The notes under the pieces: generated by a model
The model's database searches: none
Seen by the model: only the letters and a program-made list of their open reading frames with translations
What the model was told of the DNA's origin: nothing
Position numbers and translations under genes: made by a program
Shown: positions 50,327 to 61,300 of the stretch, piece by piece
Layout of the letters: each line of letters starts with the position of its first letter
Position numbering within the stretch: position 1 is the first letter of the stretch
Source: Lepidurus packardi
Lineage: Eukaryota > Arthropoda > Branchiopoda > Notostraca > Triopsidae
Reading direction: 5' to 3'
Assembly (NCBI GenBank): GCA_023053545.1
Contig: JAKZAN010000004.1
Span: 3,100,001-3,164,000 of the forward strand
Length of the DNA: 64,000 nt

Positions 50327-51948
50327 ATGTGTTCAGCTCGCAATCTTTTCGTTTCACTTTTAGCTGTGATAATTGTCTATATACAAGCATTCAAACTAAA
50401 CGAAGATCTACGTAAATGGTCTAATGTTTTGTTAGACTTAAATTCGCAGGAACGGTTGACCATCCGTGACGGTCATTTTAGTTACAAAGGCCAGAAAGTG
50501 TTTTTGTCTGGTATGAATTTGGCCTGGTTCCAAAAAGGTTTGTATAAAAGTGTTTCCTGTACAAGCCAGAGTTTTACTTGGTTCTGATTAGGTAACGACT
50601 TTGGAAATGGCCGGTATGAAAATGTGTCTCGACCAGTTTTCAAACAATGGTTGACGGAAATTGCGGAAGCTGGCGGAAATATCGTTAGTAAGGAAATGTC
50701 TTTTGCCATTAAGTAAGGGCTATACTATGAAAGTTAATTCGTTTAGGTGTCTGGCTACACGCAGAAGCTCAATACACGCCTCTCTTCGATAAAAACGGTT
50801 TTGTACAAGGTACCGATGCAAAAGGCACAATGATTGCGGACATGAAAGCGTTTCTAGACGAAGCCCAAAAAAATAAGCTCTTTGTCAACTTCCTGTTATG
50901 GTCAACGGCATTTATTTCCGAGGAATACTACTGGAGAATGTACATGGACGAATCGAAATTACAGTCTTATATCGACAAGGCTCTCAAGGTATGATTAACA
51001 TCTAGTTATTCACTAATTTGATCTCCTGATTTCCCGATTTGAAATCAAAGCCAATGGTCAAAGCATTAGCTGGACATCCAGCTTTGGCTTCTTGGGAGAT
51101 TCTACTGGAGCCTGAAGGCGCTGTCATCACTAACTTGACTTCGTCACAACCGTGTTACGATACAACAAACTTGGACCCTCAGGCTGGCTGGACCATTTAC
51201 AAAGTTCCCATGGAAAAGTAGCATTTATCTTTCTTTAATACAAAATGTTATGGCTAAATTTGACGTTTGCACTTGCAGTCTCCTTAAATTTATCAATTGG
51301 CAAGCAGCTGCCATTCGAAGCGTCGACCCCGCAGCGCTGATTACCGTTAGCTCGCTATCCGAAATGACCCAAACTGATGCCTTCACAACAAGCCGTAATT
51401 CCTTCCAAACTCATCTTTTCAGGGTTTTTTTGAGTAATTTCCTTTATTGGTAGGCGATCACTATTCCGACGAATGTTTGGTATCAGCCGGAGGTCGATTA
51501 TTAGGCACTTTAGACTTTCACAACATGCATACCGCTGTCGTCGATCACATCTTTGCTCCAACTTCTCCCTTCAAAGTAATACGTTAATAAAGTTTTATCT
51601 TGACAGATTAGCATTAGCATTCAGTAATGGTACTAGGTAGATGCGTCAGTGTACAACACATCCAAACCCATCGTTATTGGACATGTCCGCGTCAGTTTAG
51701 CTGAAGCATTCATGAGCATTCAAGACCTTTTCGAATGGGCTTACTTCCACGGTTACGGGGTAAGACCATTTCATTCATGCAAAAAAAAAGGCTGAAAGAG
51801 TGATTCTCTTGTATTATAGGGCGCACTAGGGTTTCAATACAATGGTGAAGGGATTTATTCTGATCCGCCGAAAACACAGCTACCCGGACTAATGGCGCTA
51901 ATCCGGGCCCAGTCAAAAAGTATTGGCTTAATACGATGGGAACATTAA
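50327..51948 (+). CDS. Secreted GH5 mannanase-like protein with a degenerate active site
   Basis: It resembles endo-1,4-beta-mannanases of glycoside hydrolase family 5 (the arthropod/mollusc group), which are secreted digestive enzymes. Exons: 50327-50537, 50592-50687, 50747-50988, 51051-51217, 51279-51394, 51454-51575, 51637-51759 and 51820-51948. Phases all close, giving 401 residues; introns are 52-63 bases. A signal peptide (LFVSLLAVIIVYIQAF) comes first. Family landmarks follow: FLSGMNLAWFQ, GNDFGNGRY, AEAGGNIVSVWLHAEA, GHPALASWEI, LLEPEGAV, INWQAAAIRSVDP, TLDFHNMHT, KPIVIGH and QYNGEG. Several invariant positions differ: Ser103 replaces the usual Arg (R-x-W), Leu202 replaces Asn of the NEP motif, His334 replaces the nucleophile Glu of the G-E motif, and GALGFQ replaces the Trp-containing GAWSWQ. 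Glu203 (acid/base) remains. The intact reading frame suggests a pseudoenzyme, not a dead gene. Confidence 0.9.
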
Positions 51949-52393
51949 GAATATCCGACTCTATGTTGTTTTGCTACTGTTTCGTGTATTTCAACGTGCT
52001 AACACATTAGCTGCAGCTATTACGAATTAACGTAAATAATTAGTGAACATCAAAACTTGGCCGTCAATAAAGAACACGAGAAGTGAGAGATTATGTCTAC
52101 CGACTTCTAGTTTTCAGATTCTCAACTTGTCATGCTAACACTTAAGGCAGTGTAACTAATAACTAACTGTGGTTAAAACCCAAACATAAATTGGCTAAAC
52201 ATGTTCGGGATTGATAGCAGTTCATGTATTCTATCCAGTAAACGAGATAGTAAAAAGAGGCTTTGTGATTGCTGGTGAGCTATGTGTACATAGAGTTTAC
52301 AATTATAAAAGTAATTATGTTATAGCCTACTTATCTCTAAACAAGGTCTTGTGTATCAGTATCAGTCACCGGTTTGCAAAGTCAAACCATCTC
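51949..52393. other. Convergent spacer between the mannanase-like gene and the sulfotransferase
   Basis: This 445-base tail-to-tail spacer holds the two 3' untranslated regions. Nothing else is recognised in it. Confidence 0.6.
52066..52071 (+). terminator. Polyadenylation signal of the mannanase-like gene
   Basis: AATAAA lies 118 bases after the stop codon and is followed by a T/G-containing stretch (GAGATTATGTCT). Confidence 0.5.
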
Positions 52394-53779
52394 TTAATCA
52401 GATTCCTCTGCAGAATTGCTGATAAAGGTCAAGTCTGTTCCATCTAAGCTTTCCTTGATCCATGAATCCATACGGCTAGCCAACTCTGCCGAAAAGTGGT
52501 TTTTCCAATCACCAACTTCACCTTACCATTCAACAGATAAATAAGATCGTTTGAAGACTATATAAAACTCCAATCTTACCTTTTCTCAAGAACATCTTGT
52601 TATGGTTGACTGCTGCATTATCTACTTGGTTTTCGAAACCTACGTACTTGGCAAGTTGCTCAATTTCACTGTCACTATAACTCTTTCCCAAGAATGCTGC
52701 CAATTTCTTTAACTCACGAGGTAAGTCCTTGAAAAGTGGGAAAATATTTAGTAAAATTAATAGTTCTTAAGGTTTGTTCCTCTTACTTCTTTCATTTCTT
52801 CGAAGAACGCGAACTGTACGTTGGGGTGATTTCTCAATTTCCAGGCTTCCAAGACGTGCGGGAAGAAAGGCGAGTATAACACTGAACAAAATCTTAAGTC
52901 AATTTTACGGAAATTGTTTGAGATTAATTCTACCTTCGTCTCTCATGAAATAGTCCACGAAAGTATCAAAATCATTCACATAGCCGTGAACAGGAATCTT
53001 TTTATGGTGGTGATAGAAGGAAACAGCCACATCTTTGGGATTCCTAGCTACATAGATGATCTAAAGAAATTAGTTCTATCGTTATGTATGTTTGACATCC
53101 ACGCAATCTAAACGTTACTTTGCATGTTTCTAGTATTTTATGCGGAAGCAGATGAATTGGAATATGCGTCATGGTAATCCTAGGCGATGGTCGCTCTTCG
53201 AATTTCTTAATCATTTGGCCGAAATCTGCCGGGATTGGCGGCATTCCTGTCGTACCAGGTTGTTGGAACTGGGATGGATTAGAAATAAGCAAAGGAACAC
53301 TGCGAAAACATACAGGATGTGATCAATGTAAATCCCAATAATCAAATGTACTTCAAAATTCCAATTACTCAAAGAATGGTACTCTTTTATCTAGTCCAAC
53401 TTTGGCTCCTTCATAGTTGCAATCATTGGCAAGCAACCAAGATATTTCCTGCATCCAGTGGGAACCTAATTTTTTGAAAATCAGGACAAGATTACTTCAA
53501 ATAGAAGATAAATGAATGCAAATAGAAGGGTGGCAATTCTTATTCTCTTAACTTACCGGCCTTGGGAAAGGTTACAACCCATATATCATCTGTGCGAACT
53601 GTAATATTATAGATGTCTTCAGCATGTTTGAAATACATTGGAGTCAGGACTAAATTTCCAGGTACTCCTCTCAATAGGCCATGAATATATCCCTTGAAGT
53701 CCTTTTTGACAGCTTCTTGCCTATCTTCAGGTAAAGGGGAACCAACCAATTCCAATTCCAAACGCTTCGAATTCGCCAT
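52394..53779 (-). CDS. Cytosolic sulfotransferase (SULT family)
   Basis: It transfers sulfate from PAPS to hydroxyl or amine groups of small molecules such as hormones, amines and xenobiotics, in the cytosol. Exons in order: 53557-53779, 53369-53465, 53119-53299, 52934-53060, 52787-52881, 52580-52727 and 52394-52521. Phases all close, giving 332 residues (about 290-340 is usual). Visible landmarks are the 5'-phosphosulfate loop TFPKAGSHWMQE (about 70-81), the catalytic-His segment [12 protein letters not shown], the 3'-phosphate segment [19 protein letters not shown], and the late [12 protein letters not shown] motif that closes over PAPS. No signal peptide is present. The loop reads Ser-His where many members have Thr-Thr or Thr-Ser. 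The substrate cannot be read from the sequence. Confidence 0.94.
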
Positions 53780-53915
53780 ATCTATTATAAAGACACATTC
53801 CTTTATTAATGGTAAATATTTTATTTGTTTACTTGCTTATTCTTGTTATTGAAGGCAGAGCATAAAATAAGTACCAAACTATACGGTTCCCGTCCACTGT
53901 AAAGAATGCGATAGG

Positions 53916-53939
53916 CTGAGCACAATAGCCCTATTTATG
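53916..53939 (-). promoter_or_regulatory. Candidate core promoter of the sulfotransferase gene
   Basis: On the minus strand a TATA-like CATAAATAG (53931-53939) is followed by CTCAGC near 53920, an arthropod initiator-like word, about 137 bases before the ATG. The spacing is slightly short, so this is tentative. Confidence 0.3.
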
Positions 53940-54545
53940 CATCCGTGTAGAGGATGGGCCCGGCGGCAAAGTCCAAGTTTTCCCCATCTTGCCCCTCTAT
54001 CACGATGACTTGGCGCGTTTGCGAAGGACGACTTAATATCTTTCCCGTCATCGAGTGCATGTGGTCTACCACAAATGAACAACTAGTTAATAAACTCGCA
54101 AAACGCTACTTGGCTTTAATAATGACAAACTTTCAATTACTTTCGTAATCATAATTGTGGGGCTGTGTAAAGTGTAAAGTAGAGCGTTTCTCGTGCAATA
54201 CGAAAAGTAATATAGCAAATTAGCATACCTTCCGTACAGTGCCTCTCTTCCCCCCATTATATTATACGTATCAACATGTCATTGAATTTAATCTGTTATA
54301 ACTTGCGTTTAGAATGGTGTTTGCATGTCATTATCATTCCATTCAATGTCAATTTGAATATTCCCAAAGGCCATGAACTCTATGAATATTCATAATATTT
54401 GATGGAATGTCTCGCCATCTAACGGCTTTTTCATAACCATATATAACAGTCCTTGAAATGTTTATTTGTATTGAAGCGTATCAGTAATTAATTTGCGTAA
54501 AACACATGCTCTTCTATTAAAAGAGCACATGTTGTACGCACGTAC

Positions 54546-54988
54546 CAGAGTTGCAGCGAGCACGATTGCTCGTTTCATTATTTTGCGAGCGCGAACGCAG
54601 AGCAATGAGCGGACGCTCGCGATAGTTGCGCCTGCATGCGATGAACATGCATACTACATAGGCTAAGATGAATACAACTACATTACATATGGACGATAAC
54701 GTGTCCGTTAGATGGCACAGTTTTGACTAAAAAAACACCATTAAATATGGAACGTTGTGACAGCTAAGTAAGAACTGGGACGTGGGAAAAACGAAAATGA
54801 GCAACAATTGATAAAGTAATACTCACTCCTTTTTTAATTGAATTTATTTTTTATTTTATATATACATAAAAAACAAACGCGCTCGCTCTTTTTTAAAAAT
54901 TGCGAGCGGAGTGCGAGCGCGCTTGCCGATTTTGAAACGAGAGTGTGAGTGAGCACGCTCGTTTCAAAACGAGCGATCTGCAGCTCTG
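54546..54988 (+). mobile_element. hAT-type MITE with 8-base target duplication
   Basis: It begins CAGAGTTGCAGCGAGCACG and ends GAGCGATCTGCAGCTCTG; the outer bases of the ends are inverted (CAGAGtTGCAG against CAGAGcTGCAG). Flanking 8-mers GCACGTAC (54538-54545) and GCACATAC (54989-54996) differ by one base. The interior has more inverted GCGAGC/GCTCGC words, and there is no transposase frame. Size is 443 bases. Confidence 0.85.
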
Positions 54989-55288
54989 GCACATACTATT
55001 CTGAAAAAATTTAGACTTTTAACTACTCATTCTATACTAGAAACTAGCAGGTTTGTGAAAAGCTGACCCCTATTGCAAGACTTACTTTGCTAGTTAGAGC
55101 TAAGAATTAGTTTTATTTTTCAAAACTTGAAGAAAGTTTTGGTAGGCTTTTTAGTGGCGTCTCTGGAAGGTCGGGAAGATAAGTTATTTTTACGTGTATA
55201 GTGAATTATTTTAAAAAGCGTGAAAAATGCTACTGTAGGAACCCCTGCACTGTTTACTGGCTCATGGTAGTATACTAATTATTAATTA

Positions 55289-55390
55289 CAGAATATGCCG
55301 CTTATAGTGATGCCACATTTGTCAATTCTGATAACCAATTCTAATACCCTGATTCTAATAACCAGTGATCATAATAAGTGGCCTCTACTA
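55289..55390 (+). mobile_element. Short palindromic pogo/Tigger-like MITE
   Basis: It is flanked by TA on both sides. The left end CAGAATATGCCGCTTATAGT and the right end ATAATAAGTGGCCTCTACTA fold back on each other with mismatches, and TTCTGATAACC pairs with the later TTCTAATAACC region. The right end matches the 24617 element. Confidence 0.65.
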
Positions 55391-58300
55391 TACTTTATTG
55401 TAACCGTTATAATACTTTTTAAATAATGAACTTTATCCAACAAACACTATGAATAGGACCAGTTTGCTAAATGTGAAGTAGCACACAGAGGAAACGCTTT
55501 TTACGGCAATAGAAGAGAAGAAAAACAGATTTAGGACATTCATCCTTGGGATAGAAATCTGCAGATGAACAGAAACTATTGTATTCCCCATTTGGACACG
55601 AAAAGGACCTTATGTCACATGCGCGATTCCCGCCCGGACTTGTACTTCATCATCAATCTTCCCACATCCCTAGCATACTGTATGCTGGGAGGAAAAAGCA
55701 AGTTATTGGCGTTAGAAAGGCTTCACAATGTCGTTTATGTCCGAAAGATTTGCTCATTGAGAGACCAAAAGGCGTGTTTATCGATAATGTCCCGCAGATA
55801 TAGGTGACCCACTTGAAGAACTTTCGCCTTGACATCACGTCATGGTTATCGTTTATCCTTTTAGTGGAGTTCCCACTCCTCGGTGCAGTTTCGTAATCGG
55901 TAATTTTGCACAAGTTCCTCCTTCTAAAAAAAAAAAAAAAAAAAAACAGAACATACAATTCAGGTCATTTAATGTGCCTGAGGGCTATAGTCTGCCAAAT
56001 AGGAGACGTATTTTATTGCCAAGTTTGATGCAAAATGTGACGCATACTAATGGGGCTTTGGGAACTGGAATACCTTGAAAATGGGAAGCGTTGGATAAAT
56101 TGGTTGGCGTTGAAAAAGACAGTCGACAACTGTTTGTCTAATACGAAAAAGACAGTCGACTAGCTGTTTGTCTAATACCGGTTGACGACGCGGGAGAGAC
56201 GTATTAGGACTTGTTTTTTGTTTTTTTCGCAGAGAGATCACAGGGAGTACCCGGTTGTTGGATGTTGGTCGTTGGTTGTTCGGCTTTGACGCGACTTTTT
56301 AGGTGACCCTAACCCACTTTTTTTGGTCATGGTCATTTCGCTACCTCTCTTTTTCCTATAAATATATAAATCACGTTACAAATAAATCCCCCAACTTTAA
56401 TAGCATAGGATATCCCTTTATAATCCAATCTTTTCCTCGTCCTTCTTTCTTTTATTATATTATATTCCCATTTCTTTATCAGTGTCTTTATGATTTCTAT
56501 CTTTCTATTTTCGTACTACTTTTCCTTTACGTTTATTACTTGATTTCGCATTCAATGCAATTTTGCAGTTCAATTCAGTTCATTTAACAAAAGTCAATCG
56601 AACCAGAATACAAATTAGTTCCGTCCAGGACATTAGATGTCGCTGAACTTGGATCACACCGGCCATGACCGTAATTCCTTCCAATTCGTAAACAAATACT
56701 GTGTTTAGTTAATGTTAGTTCCATTTAAATTCATTATTTACTATAAAAAAATACATAAATCCCATTATTCGAAACTTCTATTTCGACGAGAAATTAAAAT
56801 ATGACTAACAGTTAAACTCTAAATATTGCGTTTTTTTAAATTTCAAACTGTTATGTCTTGTTCTTTAGCTATAAGTTATTTAGAAAGGGGAAAACGTTTT
56901 ACTACTCTTTTTTCCTCGTTATTAACTGTCTTAGTCAAAAAAGCTAAGAACAAGGTCGGATTCGCAGGCCTAACGAGGGGGGAGCATGTCCTTTTTTTTA
57001 TGAGCGCAACCCATTGTTGCAGTATATATGTTCTCGCATGTGCCGGTTTTCCATCAAGTGTTCCGCTAATAGCAATTCTTGGAAAAGTTGGGTCATACCA
57101 GAAAGACATGGAGCGCTGCTATTAGAACTGTTGTAAGATTCCTTTGGTCTATGCTGTTATGCTGTGTTTGCCAAGCTTGGAAAACTTTTTTCTCATTTAC
57201 TTCTACTATTTCTTTTCTGGCGTGTGCTTTTCTCCCCCCCCCCCCCCCCCGTCCTCTCTTTTGCCTTTTTTTTGCATAGTGAAATAGGAACCGAGCTAAC
57301 ACAACTCTCTCCTTTCGAAAAGTAGCACTGGATGTGTGTATAGTTCTCCACCAGGTGAGCTGCCATAAATCTTGATCTGTAACATAGTCTGAATTGCTCA
57401 TGGAAAAGCTAAGAGCATTATGCCATGCTATTTTTAAACTCGCCTGACTAAACCTATTATTTACAGTCTCTTCCTTTAGGAAATTTTTCGCATAAATGGA
57501 AATGCTAAGCAGGGGAAAAAAGTAAATTAGACGTAACATTTATTGGGAGATCTAATTCCAAATTTTCTTTGCTTGGTTTGGGTTCGCCTGACCGAAAGCA
57601 AAAAAAAAAAATTGTCTTTTCTCTTTGGCTGATTCTTGTGGGTTGTGGCTGAGCATGGTATACACGGTTGGGAGAGCAAAAAAAAAAAAAAAACTTTTAG
57701 ATTGCATATATACAGTGGCCAAGGTTAGCAGTGCCAAGGTGAGGCCCTTGACCGCCTCTCTTGGTTAACGAACATTTTCAGGCGATCAAATATACGCAGC
57801 GAGCCTGACCCTTTCACTGGACTTTTGTTTAGAACCTTAGTCGAGCCTTATAGAGCCTCGATCCGAAAGTTCCAAAGTTTAGAAAACCTTTTACTTTTTT
57901 CTTCTTGTGAGCATAGATGTAACCTATATCACGAGCTTGGGATGAATGGGTTTCGCATTGTAAATCGAAATCAGATAACTTTTTTTTCCCTTTCTTACTA
58001 AGAAAATGTGGAAAAAAATTAGACTTTGTTTTTAATTTTTTGGTCTAAGTGACTTCAACTGACTTGCTTAAATGTTTCTTTGTCTTAAACTCGCATTTTC
58101 ATATTTAATAAAAAAAATCTAGAGTATTTCAAAGCGAACATGTTCAAGTGAAAATAAAAAAAAATACTAAACTATTTTTTTAAACTTGAAATCTAAAACA
58201 ATCTAGAAAATAAGCTGTTAAAGTAAGCTGTTAAATCATAAGTTAGCATAATTTAATTGTAGTTTAGTTTTGGTTTGGCTTTATTTCGTTTAATTTATAG

Positions 58301-61300
58301 TTTAACTAGATATATTAGTGAATTATTCAGCACAAAATTACAATAAAACAAGAATTATGTAAATGGTTATCGAAATACGATAAAACTTAGCGTATATTTA
58401 ATATTCGAAAATCATTCTAAAGGTTATACATTGCAGCTTTTACGGCAGTTTTATTACTGAAAATTCTACAATGAAAGACAGTTTTATCAACTCTAAAAAA
58501 TTCTAATGGAAATAAATTCCATTTTATTTTTGCAATGCTGTCGACATAGAGCAGATCAAATGCTGTGTTTAGGAGGTTGGATGGCCCGTTTTAGTGGTAA
58601 AGCAAGTTTTTCTCTTCGCTTTTTGAGGGACTGGTTAGACAACCTTCACCTACTTTCCCAAAAAAGGACTAGAATTCTTTTTTCTTTCATCGCATTAAAA
58701 TTCTGTCTGAAATTCCGTTGGCCTTATAACTCTCTTTAAAACGCAAACCTTTTTTCCCCTTCCCTCCCTTCCAAAAATAAGATATAAAATAAATAAAGGA
58801 GTAAATTCAGTTTTGGGAGAAAATACAAAGACATCCTAAAAATCTCACCTCGAAATAGTTTGAAATTTTCCGCCGAAATAAATGTTTAAGCAATGTGGTA
58901 GACGATTTAAAGAAAAGAAAAAACTTACTGTCCCTGGGATTATATTCATGGGGTTGTCTCTTGCCTAATTCCGAGTTTCTTCCCAGAACCAAGACAAGAA
59001 GGCGACAGGTGTGTCTTGTGTATGTGTATTATATTGTCTGAACAGAAAAACGAAGCGGCTGGTTAAAACAAGAACCTAACAGAAATAAGGTTGAGGAAGA
59101 AGAGAAATAGAAAAAAAAATTGTCGGACCCCAGCAAAAAAAAAAGGTAGAAAACCCGATGTAGAGGGCCATAAAACTCTCATCTCGGTGTCTTGGTTTCT
59201 CTCAGGCGTTGTCGTCAACACCTCGCCAGTGTCTCTCGATGCAGCAGCTTTGAGCCTCTAAACTGCGACTAATTCAAATGCTCTTTTGCTCTGCTCTATA
59301 GCTTTTTTTAAATTATTTTGGCCCCCGCGAAAGAGATATAGACAGAGGCGCAGTCAAAGAGAGCGAGACACGGGGCGGGGAGAAGTTTGGGTTCGTGGAA
59401 ATCCCTTAATAAGTTGCTGCCTTGGACCTTTAGTCCGCCATCCCAAGAACGTTGGAATTAACGCGGACTGAAATAATAAGATGAATTCAAGCTGTCTTTG
59501 GGACGCCCTGTAGTCGCTTTTTTTGCTCTTACTACTTGTTCTTTTTCAAGGTTTTAAAGCTGAATCTAAATTAAATAGATCAAAGTGAACTGGATTCATT
59601 TCGATTACATTAGCATGAAACTAGACTCAAGTTCGTTTTAATTCTTTGACAATTCATGGGATTATTCGGGTGAGAATTGTGGTTCGATTGGAGAGTCACT
59701 AAATCAGAGTCAGTTGATAACAACTTTAATGCGATCCGACTCGATTTCGACTGATTTCAGATCGGTTAGGTTTAATTAAAATAAAATCAGATTAGGTTCA
59801 AAGAGATCCAATCACGAGCTAACTAAATTGTGTGAAGTCGATTTGGTTTTAGGGATTTATGTTTGCAAATTATAGTCGACGTTGTTTCGAATCAAACTGA
59901 CGTAGTACACCCCATAAGGTCCCACAAAAAAAAGATAACACAGGAAACCAACATGGGCCAGGCCGTACTCGTAGCATTATTCAGGCCTCGATTTGATAGC
60001 TTTACTCCCACCCTTGGATTCGATTCGAGAAATAAAGAATAAAAACAAGCCTTTTCTTTCGGAGTGCCTGGGCTGTGAACCGTCGAACCAGGAGTCCGGG
60101 TGCCGGAACAGAGTTAAGAAACCCGGCCAGGTCCCACTCGTTCAGCTCGGTGCATAATTTTTTAATAGTTAAGTGACAGCTAGGCAGACCGGAGTAACGC
60201 TACAAGTCCGGGCAGGCTCAATCTGGTTTCCGGCGCTACTTTTCTCGGACCTTATAGCAACATATCTAATTACGAAATGAATTTAATTTAATTAGTAAGT
60301 CTGGCTCAGTTACATCCCACCTTAAATCGTTCTTCAGATTGCTTTGATCAATCAGAATCAATTGAATTAATATGACATTAATTAGTTTATAATTAAAATG
60401 CAATTCAAAAACCCGAGTCGTCGAATTTTCCCCAAATTTTCACTAAATCACGAAAATCTCCTGAAAGGGTTTAAAAATTACAATTAAAAAAAAATCAAAG
60501 GTTTTACTATTGAAACTCGTAAAATTGAAAATGAGTTTGAATCCTGAACGTATTGAAACTTCATTTATTTGGGAAATCTATCCAATATTCCCGTTGTTTG
60601 TCTTCATAAAGAAGTGAAAATTGTGGATATTTTGGGGATAGAAACTTTAAAGATCTTCTCTGAGGTGTATAATTGGAAGGATTTCGAAGCAGAAGAAGGG
60701 AAAATATAGAGTAGAGCGAAGATTTTTCGGTTCCTTGGCAACTGTTGCGGAATGGAATGCGTACGGGGAACTCTTGCTGATCTGCGTTCTGCCATATGCA
60801 TTTCCATGGCATTGGGTTAGATTTGAGTCGCATCCAAAAAAACACTTAAAAGTCTAAACTAAAAAAAAATCCCAAAGAAAGGAGGCACTGTTAGACTTAG
60901 GTACCAATCTCAGCGTATGGAAATTCGAATGCCAGACACGCAAAGGTATTTGAACATGTCATTTTTTTCTTTTTTTTCTTCTTCTGATATGTGGAGGAGT
61001 ATGGAGAGTGAAAGAAATAATGGGCATTCTTGAGTTTGTTCAAACCAAATGATGTTGCGAAATACACTGTTAATGGTGTTGAGTGTGTAAATGAGTAGGA
61101 AGGGGCATATAGTTCAGTCTCTAGAAAAGCTCAAGTTTGTCAGGTGTAAACCACAGACGGAAAGTTTTATATGGTATAGAATTCTATTTGGGACCTTAAA
61201 ATTTTAGTTTAAAGACATCTGTCGTGATCAAGTTTTGCTTATTTGGGAACAGTTGGCCGGCTCAAAAGCAAATGTTAATTGAGCTTAGCGGTCGGTCACT

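Noticed and set aside
57093..57539. 148-codon minus-strand frame
   Set aside because: It runs through a C-rich homopolymer tract (read as poly-Gly) and shows no domain; most likely chance.
59560..59850. Recurring GATTCGATT/GATTTCGACT-like words
   Set aside because: Too diverged and AT-rich to define a repeat unit with confidence by eye.
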